A stretch of 13,879 bases of DNA from JAJYVT01 sp036796435 (GTDB taxonomy: Bacteria > Actinomycetota > Acidimicrobiia > Acidimicrobiales > RAAP-2): assembly GCA_036796435.1 (NCBI GenBank), contig DAIRCY010000063.1, positions 1 to 13,879 of the forward strand, written 5' to 3'. A program made the position numbers and the translations under genes. Within the stretch, counting starts at the first letter, position 1. Every line of letters begins with the position of its first letter. Below the pieces are notes generated by a model that was not told where the DNA came from, ran no database searches, and saw only the letters and a program-made list of their open reading frames with translations. Positions 1 to 6,584 of this stretch are shown in pieces.

Positions 1-1
1 C

Positions 2-500
2 GCACGCGTCGTCCCGGGTTCGAACGGCGGGGCCACCACCGGCTCGATCCGGGTCGACGAGCGGGTGCTCGACAACGGCCTCGTGCGGGTCGAGGTGCGC
101 TGTGCCGACGCGGGCGTGGTCGGCTCGTTTGGCGACACGCTCCCGGTGGACGTCCTTCTCCTCTGCGGGATCTTCGGCAACATCGCGCACGAGGCGGTGC
201 GCACGGTCGTCGACGCCATTCCGTCCATGGTGGCGCCGGGGGGTTTCGTCGTATGGACTCGGGGCGGCTCCGCGCCGGATCGCCGCCACGGAGATCCAGC
301 GCTGGCTCGCCGAGGCAGGACTCGAAGAGCAGTCGTTCGACGGCGACCCCGCCGACTACGGCGTCGGGGTCCACCGGAGGCCGCCCGCTCTGACGCCCGG
401 CGCGGACCTTGCGGCGCGGGTCTTCACCTTCCGCGCGGATGGTCAAGCGGCTGGTCTCGGGACCCGGTCGCGACGAGGTCATGCCCGCGGCGAGTCGTGA
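2..500 (+). pseudogene. SAM-dependent methyltransferase, 5'-truncated by the window, with an apparent frameshift
   Basis: This is the C-terminal part of a class I SAM-dependent methyltransferase; its substrate cannot be read from the sequence. In the frame of position 65 the translation gives VEVRCADAG, then VDVLLLCGIFGNIAHEAV and APGGFVVWTRGGSAPD, which fit the acidic-loop, motif IV and motif V regions of this fold. Around 281-286 similarity leaves that frame. It continues one base further on with TEIQRWLAEAGLEEQSFDG, YGVGVHR and RVFTFRAD, a typical ending of this family, and stops at 498-500. One extra base, or two missing bases, in the gatcgccgcc stretch explains this, either as a real mutation or as a sequencing error. 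The residues before 65 (ARVVPGSNGGATTGS) do not look like the expected SAM-binding region, so the upstream part may also be disturbed. The last 77 nt overlap the 3' end of the convergent methyltransferase gene. Confidence 0.6.
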
Positions 501-1026
501 CCTCCTCGACGCGCACGTCCGAGAAGCCGGCGCAGCGGAGGGCCGCCGTGAGCTCCGTCTCCCCCCACAGCGTGAACCACCGCCCCGGGAAGTCGTCCCC
601 CGGGAGCGCCCGCCCCTCGTAACCCCCGGCGATCATCGTGAGCAGGAGGCTGCCTCCCGGGCGCACGACACGCGCCGCCTCGACAAAGGCGGCGCGGGCG
701 CGCTCTTTCGGAATGTGGAGATAGGAATGTCGGGCGAACAGACCGGCGAACGTCCCGCCGGCGAAGGGAAGATGCTCCAGGTCGCCGCAGGCGAGCGGCA
801 TCCCCTTCCCGACCGCAAGGTCGAGCATCGCGCGGGTCGCGTCCAGTCCCACGGCCGGGGCTCCGAGGCCGGCGAGATACCGTCCGACACCGCACCCGGC
901 GTCGAGGATCACGCCGTTTCCGACCCGGCGCCGGAAGCGGGCCGCCGCGTCGTCGGTTGGCCCACCGCGCGCGGCCGCCCATTCGCCGGCGTGCGCGGTG
1001 TAGAGGGCGATGGTCGGCCCGTCCAT
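424..1026 (-). CDS. class I SAM-dependent methyltransferase (200 aa)
   Basis: A small cytoplasmic methyltransferase of the methyltransferase-11/25 type, transferring a methyl group from SAM to an unknown acceptor. Motif I is LDAGCGVGRYL at residues 41-51. The acidic residue after strand 2 is D62, GDLEHLPF lies at 81-88, HSYLHIP at 100-106 (motif IV region) and VRPGGSLLLT at 121-130 (motif V). Total length is usual for the family. The ATG at 1026 is supported by GAGG eight bases upstream and by an in-frame TGA at 1048-1050 just before it. It lies directly downstream of YceI on the same strand and may be co-transcribed with it. Its 3' end overlaps the convergent broken methyltransferase gene by 77 nt. 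Nothing in the sequence shows what it methylates. Confidence 0.85.
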   Translation of the reverse strand: MDGPTIALYTAHAGEWAAARGGPTDDAAARFRRRVGNGVILDAGCGVGRYLAGLGAPAVGLDATRAMLDLAVGKGMPLACGDLEHLPFAGGTFAGLFARHSYLHIPKERARAAFVEAARVVRPGGSLLLTMIAGGYEGRALPGDDFPGRWFTLWGETELTAALRCAGFSDVRVEEVTTRRGHDLVATGSRDQPLDHPRGR

Positions 1027-1047
1027 GCGGGCATCCTCGCACCCCGG

Positions 1048-1654
1048 TCACGATCGGCGGGGACGCGCCGACACCGGCGGGGGGGGCCCGCCCGGGGGCG
1101 GGGGGCGCGGCCCGGGGGGCGCGGGGGGCGCTCACGAGCACCCCGCCTGCCTCCAGGGCCACGTTGAAGGCGACGCCCCAGTCCTTGCGGTTCACGGTCG
1201 TCGACCCCTCGAAGCCGACCCGGGTGTTGCCCCACGGGTCGACCACGTCGCCGGTGTACTCGAGGTCGAAGGAGACCGGACGGGTGATGCCCTTGATCGT
1301 CAGGTCGCCCGTGATCCGATAGGTGCCCGCCGACACGGCTTCGACCTTCGTCGAGGCGAACGTGATCTCGGGGTACTCGTCCATCGCGAAGAAGTCGTTG
1401 CTCCGCAGGTGGGCGTCGCGGTCCGCGTTCCGAGTGTCGATGCTCGCCGCCTTGATGGTGAGCTCGAGGTGCGACTTCGCGGGGTCCTCCACGTCGAAGT
1501 AGCCGGTGCCTTCGAACTCGTTGAACGAGCCGCGCACCTTCGTGACCATGGCGTGGCGAGCCACGAACCCGATCCGGCTGTGGCTCGGGTCGATGCGGTA
1601 CGTCCCGCTCAGCGTGGCGGGGATTGCGGCGGTGGTGGTGGCGGTGGTGGTCAT
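1048..1654 (-). CDS. YceI family protein, C-terminal end disturbed in a G/C tract
   Basis: YceI proteins are lipocalin-like beta barrels that bind isoprenoid or other hydrophobic ligands. Residues 13-175 (roughly 1130-1618) match the family: GTYRIDPSHSRIGFVARHAM, then SIDTRNADRDAHLRSNDFF at 71-89, YPEITF at 94-99, GDLTIKGITRPV at 117-128 and RKDWGVAFN at 156-164. There is no signal peptide, as in many actinobacterial members. ATG 1654 has GAGGAG about eight bases upstream. After LVS175 the expected last beta strand is missing. The frame instead enters a run of C-blocks (plus-strand 1078-1130) coding Pro/Ala/Arg residues and would stay open to 479, across most of the methyltransferase gene, which is implausible. 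A one-frame shift in the tract would end the gene at TGA 1048-1050, 21 nt before the methyltransferase ATG. The end given here assumes that shift. The YceI identity is firm; the C-terminus is not. Confidence 0.75.
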
Positions 1655-1745
1655 GGGGTTGGCTCCTCGTTCGGGTCTTTCGGGTCTTTCGGTCCGGCGG
1701 CGCTGTGTCGGGCTGCTCCGCTCACACGTCTCCGGTCAGGAGATC

Positions 1746-1781
1746 GGTGATATTTCATCCAACGTTGGAGGACGTGTCACC
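1746..1781. promoter_or_regulatory. Large dyad between divergent yceI and marR, candidate MarR operator
   Basis: The core TCCAACGTTGGA (1758-1769) is a perfect 12-bp palindrome. Around the same centre, TC/GA (1755-1756 with 1771-1772) and GGTGA/TCACC (1746-1750 with 1777-1781) also pair, so 14 of 18 positions of each half are symmetric. It sits in the 157-nt gap between divergent starts (YceI at 1654, MarR at 1812). MarR-family dimers typically bind such palindromes between their own gene and a divergently transcribed target. Binding of this particular protein is inferred. Confidence 0.6.
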
Positions 1782-1811
1782 TATTCCTGAGAGGAGCCAT
1801 AGACTGGAACG

Positions 1812-2336
1812 GTGGAGGACGAGGGCGACCACCAGGGGAAACGGGAAGCTCCGGCAGCCGTCCCCTGGCTCGATGAAGCGCAGCAGAGCGCGTGGCGGGC
1901 GCTCCAGGTCATGATCGCCCGGCTGAACGCCGCCCTCGCCGGCCAGCTGGCAGCCGAGTCCGATCTCTCGCTCGCGGACTACGTCGTCCTCGTGGTGCTC
2001 ACCGGGAAGCCCGACGGGGCGGCGCGCCTCTTCGAGCTCGCCCACTACCTGGGCTGGGAGCGCAGCCGGGTCTCGCACCACGTGTCGCGCATGGCGGCAC
2101 GTGGACTCGTGCGAAAGGAACGGTCCTCCGTCGATCGCAGAGGTGCCTTCGTGGTCGTGACCCCGGCCGGCAGGCGGGCGATCGAGGCGGCCGCGCCCGG
2201 GCACGTCCGTACCGTCCGGCGCTTCTTCGTCGACGCGCTCACCGACGAGCAGCTCGAGGTGCTGGCGGACGCGGCGAGGCGCGTGGTCGCGGCGATCGAC
2301 CGGGAATCGCCGCCGTGCGAGGGAGACGACGGATGA
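1812..2336 (+). CDS. MarR family winged-helix transcriptional regulator
   Basis: A dimeric DNA-binding repressor of 174 residues, within the usual size range allowing for a slightly long acidic N-terminus. The helix-turn-helix covers about residues 72-100, with recognition helix ERSRVSHHVSRMAARGLV (83-100). The wing is residues 104-117 with the family signature DRRGAFVVVT followed by PAGR. C-terminal helices (VRTVRRFFVDALTDEQLEVL) form the dimer interface. The GTG at 1812 is the first possible start after an in-frame TAG at 1800-1802. The only purine-rich stretch upstream (GAGGAG, 1791-1796) lies rather far away at about 15 nt. It is divergent from YceI with a strong dyad between them, so repression of YceI and of itself is the natural model. 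The ligand is unknown. Confidence 0.9.
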   Translation: MEDEGDHQGKREAPAAVPWLDEAQQSAWRALQVMIARLNAALAGQLAAESDLSLADYVVLVVLTGKPDGAARLFELAHYLGWERSRVSHHVSRMAARGLVRKERSSVDRRGAFVVVTPAGRRAIEAAAPGHVRTVRRFFVDALTDEQLEVLADAARRVVAAIDRESPPCEGDDG

Positions 2337-2342
2337 GCGGCG

Positions 2343-2939
2343 TCACCGCTCCTCGGCGGAGATCCACTTCTCGACCCGCGCCGGCCGGTAGGCCCCGAGC
2401 GCGTCGAACACGCCCTCGACGCTCGTCGCCCGCGCCAGCAGCCCGCGATTCTCGGGCTTGAGCAGACCGACCTCGACCATGCGGTCGAGCTGGGCGACCA
2501 ACGGGTCCCAGAACCGGTCCACATCGAGGAGGACGATCGGCTTGCGGTGCAGCCCGAGCTGTGACCAGGTCGCGATCTCCGCCAGTTCCTCGAGCGTGCC
2601 AAGCCCGCCCGGCAGCGCCACGAAGGCGTCGGCGAGGTCGTACATCCGCTGCTTGCGTTCGTGCATGGAATCGACCTCGTAGAGCGTGGTGAGCCCCGTG
2701 TGCCCCACCTCACGGGCGAAGAGGCCCACAGGGATCACGCCGGTCACCCGGCCCCCGGCCCCGAGGCACGCGTCGGCGATAGCCCCCATCAAGCCGACAC
2801 TCCCGCCGCCGTAGACGAGCTCGACGCCGCGGGCCGCGAGCTGCGCGCCGAGAGCCTGGGCGGTCTCGGCGAATCGGCCGTCGGACGGAAGCGACGACCC
2901 GCAGAAGACGCAGAGCGCACGGGGCCCGGGCAGTGTCAC
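2343..2939 (-). CDS. LOG family protein (TIGR00730), probable cytokinin riboside 5'-monophosphate phosphoribohydrolase
   Basis: A Rossmann-fold protein of the LOG family, formerly labelled lysine decarboxylase-like. Characterised members hydrolyse nucleoside 5'-monophosphates (cytokinin ribotides, AMP) to the free base and ribose 5-phosphate. The 198 residues are typical. They include VFCGSS at 11-16, YGGGSVGLMG at 43-52, MHERKQRM at 92-99 and the active-site signature PGGLGTLEE at 110-118. The start is GTG at 2939; the preceding sequence has no strong Shine-Dalgarno match. It is convergent with MarR, the stops being 6 nt apart. It lies 33 nt downstream of the DUF3565 gene on the same strand, so the two may form one transcript. 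Family assignment is firm; the true substrate is not known from sequence. Confidence 0.9.
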   Translation of the reverse strand: MTLPGPRALCVFCGSSLPSDGRFAETAQALGAQLAARGVELVYGGGSVGLMGAIADACLGAGGRVTGVIPVGLFAREVGHTGLTTLYEVDSMHERKQRMYDLADAFVALPGGLGTLEELAEIATWSQLGLHRKPIVLLDVDRFWDPLVAQLDRMVEVGLLKPENRGLLARATSVEGVFDALGAYRPARVEKWISAEER

Positions 2940-2972
2940 CGCGGCACCCTAACCCCGCCCGCGCCGGCGGGT

Positions 2973-3263
2973 TCAGGGACCGTCGTGGGCGGAGGCGTCG
3001 TGGGTGTCGTCGAGAACCGTGCCGCACTCGGGGCAGACGAGCGATGCGTAGCAGACCAGCTCGCCGCCCTCGGGATCCTCCTCGCAGAGCGGGCAGTCGA
3101 CCCAGCTGCCGAGATGGGAGGCCCGCCCCGCGTCCTCGAGGACCCAGGGGCGCGACTCGAAGGGAGGGCGGTGCCGGACGTGGCGGCGGTGGCCGCAAGA
3201 GAGCTCCGCGACCCAGTCCCCCACGTCGTCACGCTGGTAGCCGACGATGCGCCGATCGGGCAC
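2973..3263 (-). CDS. DUF3565 domain protein with added C-terminal zinc-ribbon-like segment (96 aa)
   Basis: A small hypothetical protein. Residues 4-60 match the DUF3565 pattern: IVGYQRDDVGDWVAELSCGH, then HVRHRPPFESRPWVL, GRASHLG and a closing CPLC. Conserved C23, H25, H28, H31, C57 and C60 suggest a bound metal ion, probably zinc. Usual members end soon after the CxxC. Here about 36 more residues carry C71 and a second CxxC (C77, C80, in LVCPECGTVLDD), which looks like half of a zinc ribbon or rubredoxin knuckle. The start is GTG 3263 without a clear Shine-Dalgarno sequence, so an alternative start or leaderless translation is possible. It lies 33 nt upstream of LOG in the same orientation. 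Function is unknown. Confidence 0.75.
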   Translation of the reverse strand: MPDRRIVGYQRDDVGDWVAELSCGHRRHVRHRPPFESRPWVLEDAGRASHLGSWVDCPLCEEDPEGGELVCYASLVCPECGTVLDDTHDASAHDGP

Positions 3264-3638
3264 GCGAGCAGGCTACCGGGGCGCCGCCCCCACCCGGCCG
3301 GGAGCGAGGACACGTCTTCGGGCTGCCGTGGCAGTGGACGATGTTCGACGTGGAGGAGCCGTGCGCGCCGGCACGCGTCGACCACGCGTGAGAGGCCCGT
3401 CGTGTTTGGCCCCGTTCACTGCGGAATCGCCCACTCAAGTGCCGTCTGCTCCGGCAAATCAGTCGCGACTTGACGGTTGCGCGGAGGAAATCGTATCGTT
3501 GCCGCCACCAACGATCCGTACCCGCATCCGGTCGCCAGCCCGTCCGTCGCGCTGGCGCGAGAGACCAGTCGTAACCTGCCCGCCGCAACAAACCGGGTCG
3601 TCGGCGTGGAGAGTTCCTGCGCAATCGTGGGGGTGGCC
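3264..3638. other. Intergenic region between DUF3565 and the solute-binding protein gene
   Basis: These 375 nt separate divergent genes. I see no convincing coding sequence; the frame of the downstream gene is open back to 3477, but its translation there has no family similarity. The stretch contains a promoter candidate at 3470-3499. A 6-bp inverted repeat TCAAGT/ACTTGA (3434-3439 and 3468-3473) has its right arm overlapping the -35 element, so it could be a regulator site. No tRNA or clear terminator was seen. Confidence 0.5.
3470..3499 (+). promoter_or_regulatory. Candidate sigma70-type promoter for the importer genes
   Basis: TTGACG (3470-3475, five of six matches to the -35 consensus) is followed after 18 nt by TATCGT (3494-3499, four of six to the -10 consensus). 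Transcription would start near 3506 and leave a leader of about 130 nt before the ATG at 3639. This is a consensus match only. Confidence 0.4.
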
Positions 3639-5567
3639 ATGATGTTCACCAAGGGTGCCGCGTCGGCGTCGGGCGGTAGCTCGGCGCCGCGGGTTCCGCG
3701 GGCGCCGCGGGTTCCGCGGGTTCGCCTCGTCAGCCGTCTGGGCGCAGCGTCAGCATCTGCGGCACTGCTCCTGACCGTCCTCGGTACCGGCGCGGGCCCG
3801 GGACTGTCGAGCGGGGTCGCCGCGGCCAGTCAGCGCCATGCCAAGACGCCGAAGGTCGTCACAGGTGGGACCGCCAGCTACTCGCTCTTGCCCGGCGACG
3901 TGTTCACATGGGTCATCCCCATCGAGAGCCAGCAGGCGTACGAGCCGTACCAGACGAACATCGAGAACGAGATGTACCTGCCGCTTCTCTGGTTCGGCAT
4001 CGGATCGAAGACCGGCATCGACTACAAGCTCTCGATCGCCAAACCGCCCGTCTGGTCGGACGGCGACAAGACGGTGACCATCCACATGAAGAACACCTTC
4101 AAGTGGTCCACAGGCGCTCCGGTCACATCGAACGACGTGAAGTTCTACTTCGAGATGCTCCAGGCCGGGAAGACGCAGATCGGCAACTACCTGCCCGGAC
4201 TGATGCCGGACAATCTGGCGAGCGTCACCTATCCCGACTCGTACACCGTCGTCCTCCACCTGAAGAAGGCGTACAACCCGCTGTGGTTCACCGGCAACCA
4301 GCTCGGATGGATCTACCCCCTCCCGGTACAGGCGTGGGACAAGACGTCCCCGACAGCGAAGGGATCGATTGCGAATTCGTCCTCGCCGACGAGTGCCAAG
4401 GCCGTGTTCACCTTCATGTTCACCCAGGCGAAGGACCGGAGCACCTACAGCACGAACCCGATGTGGAAGGTCGTAGACGGGCCGTTCGCGATCAGCAGCT
4501 ACGACCCGGTGACGCACGCGGCGACCTTTGTGCGCAACGCGAGCTACTCGGGAGCGACAAAGCCTCATCTCGCCTCGTACAGCGTCTACAGCTACACAAC
4601 AGGCACCGCCGAGCTCAACGCACTCCGCTCGGGGAAGATCACGTTCGGCTACGTCCCGTTCAGTGAGCTCAGCCAGGTCTCGTATTTCAAGAGCCACGGT
4701 TACACGGTCAAATCGTGGCCGATCTTCTACGACGAAGTGGTGGAGTTCAGCTACACCTCCAAGACGTGGGCGCCGCTCGCCCGCCAGCTCTACATCCGGC
4801 AGGCGTTGCAGCACCTCATCACACAGAAGCTCTTCCTCGGGCGCACCCTCGGCGGCTACGGACTGCAGGACTACGGGCCGGTCGCGGAGTTCCCGAAGTC
4901 GCGCTACGTCGCTCCGGCGATCAAGAAGGACCCGTACCCCTACGACCCGACCGCTGCTGCGCACCTTCTCGCGTCGCACGGATGGGCCAAGGGTTCCGGC
5001 GGCTACCTCGTCTGCAAGCGCCCCGGAACGGGCTCGTCGGACTGCGGCAAGGGCATCCCGAAGGGCCGGAAGCTCACATTCCTCTACATGTACTCGACCG
5101 GCACAACAGCGTTCTTCGCGCAAGTCTCCGCCTTCCGCACTGCCGCCAAGAGTGTCGGCATCGACCTGCGCCTCGACGGCCAGACCGTCACAACGATGTA
5201 CTCCATCGCAGGTGTCTGCCCGACATCGCCGTGCAAGTGGGGGATGGCCGGCTACGCAGGGTGGTTCTGGAACTACGGGCAGTACGAGCTCCTCCCCGTC
5301 GGCGAAGACGAGTTCGGGAAGGGCAACTACTGGGGCGGCGGCTATTTCACAGCGAAGGCCCAGAGGCTCATCACAGCGGCGGAGACCAAGCCGGGGACGA
5401 AGCCCCTCTACGCGGTCGAGACCTACCTGTCGAAGAACGTTCCGTCCTTGTGGTGGCCGCTCTCGGACTGGGAGGTCGCGACGGTGAAGAAGACACTCTC
5501 AGGCTGGCAGCACTTGAACCCGTACGCGAACTACATGCCTCAGACGTGGTACCTGACGAAGCCGTAG
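3639..5567 (+). CDS. ABC transporter solute-binding protein, family 5 (peptide/dipeptide type)
   Basis: An extracytoplasmic substrate-binding protein (642 aa) of the SBP_bac_5 (DppA/OppA-like) family, delivering oligopeptides or similar compounds to the permeases encoded next. Family features are YLPLLWFG early on, then PPVWSDGDKTVTIHMKNTFK, WSTGAPVTSNDVKFYFEM, a LPGL/VTYPDSYTVVLHLK segment, VDGPFAISSYDP and a central LYIRQALQHLITQKLFL. The protein is rich in aromatic residues, especially in the C-terminal half. ATG 3639 (next codon also ATG) is preceded closely by a G-rich stretch GGGGGTGG. The signal peptide has an Arg-rich n-region with an exact 18-bp duplication, a hydrophobic core at about 35-52 and an A-x-A-like site near 61-63. 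There is no Cys lipobox, unusual for a Gram-positive binding protein. Four Cys lie in two close pairs (LVC...SDCG and GVCPTSPC). ACA Thr codons are frequent. The exact substrate is unknown. Confidence 0.85.
   Translation: MMFTKGAASASGGSSAPRVPRAPRVPRVRLVSRLGAASASAALLLTVLGTGAGPGLSSGVAAASQRHAKTPKVVTGGTASYSLLPGDVFTWVIPIESQQAYEPYQTNIENEMYLPLLWFGIGSKTGIDYKLSIAKPPVWSDGDKTVTIHMKNTFKWSTGAPVTSNDVKFYFEMLQAGKTQIGNYLPGLMPDNLASVTYPDSYTVVLHLKKAYNPLWFTGNQLGWIYPLPVQAWDKTSPTAKGSIANSSSPTSAKAVFTFMFTQAKDRSTYSTNPMWKVVDGPFAISSYDPVTHAATFVRNASYSGATKPHLASYSVYSYTTGTAELNALRSGKITFGYVPFSELSQVSYFKSHGYTVKSWPIFYDEVVEFSYTSKTWAPLARQLYIRQALQHLITQKLFLGRTLGGYGLQDYGPVAEFPKSRYVAPAIKKDPYPYDPTAAAHLLASHGWAKGSGGYLVCKRPGTGSSDCGKGIPKGRKLTFLYMYSTGTTAFFAQVSAFRTAAKSVGIDLRLDGQTVTTMYSIAGVCPTSPCKWGMAGYAGWFWNYGQYELLPVGEDEFGKGNYWGGGYFTAKAQRLITAAETKPGTKPLYAVETYLSKNVPSLWWPLSDWEVATVKKTLSGWQHLNPYANYMPQTWYLTKP
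3684..3719 (+). repeat. Tandem 18-bp duplication in the signal-peptide n-region
   Basis: Two perfect head-to-tail copies of gcgccgcgggttccgcgg (3684-3701 and 3702-3719), followed by a further partial gttcg. In frame they encode the repeated hexapeptide APRVPR, then VR, enlarging the positively charged n-region of the binding-protein signal peptide. Confidence 0.85.
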
Positions 5568-5600
5568 CGGCTAGCGTTCGGGCGCGGTGGCGAAGGACCG

Positions 5601-5627
5601 GCCGTTGGAGGTGAGGCGCCCAACCGC
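5601..5627 (+). promoter_or_regulatory. Imperfect hairpin between binding protein and permease genes
   Basis: GCCGTTGG (5601-5608) can pair with CCAACCGC (5620-5627) at seven of eight positions around an 11-nt loop. No U-run follows, so it is not a classical terminator. Hairpins at this position often stabilise or partially terminate the binding-protein message so that it exceeds the permeases. That role is inferred. Confidence 0.3.
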
Positions 5628-5642
5628 AGGGAGCGAGGGCCG

Positions 5643-6584
5643 GTGATCGGCTATCTCGCGCGGCGGCTGCTCCAAGCCGTCGTCGTCCTCATCTTGGTGT
5701 CGGTGATCATCTTCGCACTGCTCCACGCTCTCCCGGGCGGTCTGGTGCGCGCGCAGCTCGGCCCGAAGGCGAGCTCATACGCCGTGCGCCAGCTGACCCG
5801 CCAGGAAGGGCTCACAAAACCGGTCCCGGTGCAGTACGGGCTGTGGCTGTCCCAGCTGCTCCACGGCAACCTCGGCTTCTCCTACTACGACCAGACGCCC
5901 GTCGCGACGCTCTTGAAGGAGTACTTCCCTCGCGACCTCATCCTCGCCGGCAGCGGCCTCGTCCTCGCGATGATCGTCTCGATCCCGCTCGGCCTCTTCC
6001 AGGGAGCTCGCCGGAACACGCTCCTCGACTACGGGACTTCCGGAGCCGTGCTCGCGACGTACTCGATGCCCTACTTCCTCATCGGGGCCATCGGGATCGT
6101 GGTGCTGAACATCCAGTTGAACCTGCTTCCCGCGACGGCGACAAACTTCGGCCACGGATTGGCGACCGACGTGAAGGCGCTCGCGCTCCCTGTCCTCACC
6201 CTGTGCGTCGGGAACATCGCGTGGTTCAGCCGCTACGTGCGTAGCTCGGTGATCGACAACCTCGAGGAGGACTACGTCCGCACGGCGAGGGCGAAGGGCG
6301 CGTCTCGTTCGAGGGTCTTGGTACGCCACGTCCTGCGCAACTCGCTCCTCCCGTACATCTCGGCAGTGGGGCTCACCCTGCCGACACTCGTCAGCGGGGC
6401 GCTCGTGGTCGAGGTGCTCTTCGCCTTCCCGGGGATGGGCCTCCTCTTCTGGGACGCCCAGCAGCACCGCACATATCCGCTGCTCCTGGGCATCATCCTG
6501 CTGGTGACCGGCGCCGTCGTGATCGGCAACCTGCTCGCCGACCTTGCCTACGCCGCGCTGGATCCCCGGATCCGCTATGTCTGA
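5643..6584 (+). CDS. ABC transporter permease, DppB/OppB type
   Basis: One of two membrane subunits of the importer; it forms half of the translocation channel in the cytoplasmic membrane. Of 313 residues, the N-terminal MIGYLARRLLQAVVVLILVS with a first membrane helix (about 10-29) is the hallmark of the DppB type. Further helices lie near 99-120, 134-160, 178-197, 238-262 and 280-300. The cytoplasmic EAA loop that docks to the ATPase is at 210-237 (DYVRTARAKGASRSRVLVRHVLRNSLLP). The C-terminus ends in the typical ALDPRIRYV. The start is GTG 5643, with the G-rich GGGAGCGAGGG upstream. It lies 75 nt after the binding-protein stop, and its own stop overlaps the next start. Confidence 0.92.
   Translation: MIGYLARRLLQAVVVLILVSVIIFALLHALPGGLVRAQLGPKASSYAVRQLTRQEGLTKPVPVQYGLWLSQLLHGNLGFSYYDQTPVATLLKEYFPRDLILAGSGLVLAMIVSIPLGLFQGARRNTLLDYGTSGAVLATYSMPYFLIGAIGIVVLNIQLNLLPATATNFGHGLATDVKALALPVLTLCVGNIAWFSRYVRSSVIDNLEEDYVRTARAKGASRSRVLVRHVLRNSLLPYISAVGLTLPTLVSGALVVEVLFAFPGMGLLFWDAQQHRTYPLLLGIILLVTGAVVIGNLLADLAYAALDPRIRYV

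Noticed and set aside
479..1654. 391-residue YceI reading as one long protein
   Set aside because: Everything after residue 175 is low-complexity Pro/Ala/Arg sequence lying over a well-supported methyltransferase gene in another frame. A frame slip in the C/G tract is more likely.
3477..3638. Upstream start at 3477 for the solute-binding protein
   Set aside because: It would put about 54 unrelated residues before the signal peptide and overlap the promoter candidate. ATG 3639 has a G-rich ribosome-binding stretch and gives a normal signal peptide.
3750..5123. 457-codon minus-strand frame opposite the binding protein
   Set aside because: It is Arg/Val/Asp-rich antisense shadow without a domain; the plus strand encodes a clear family 5 binding protein.
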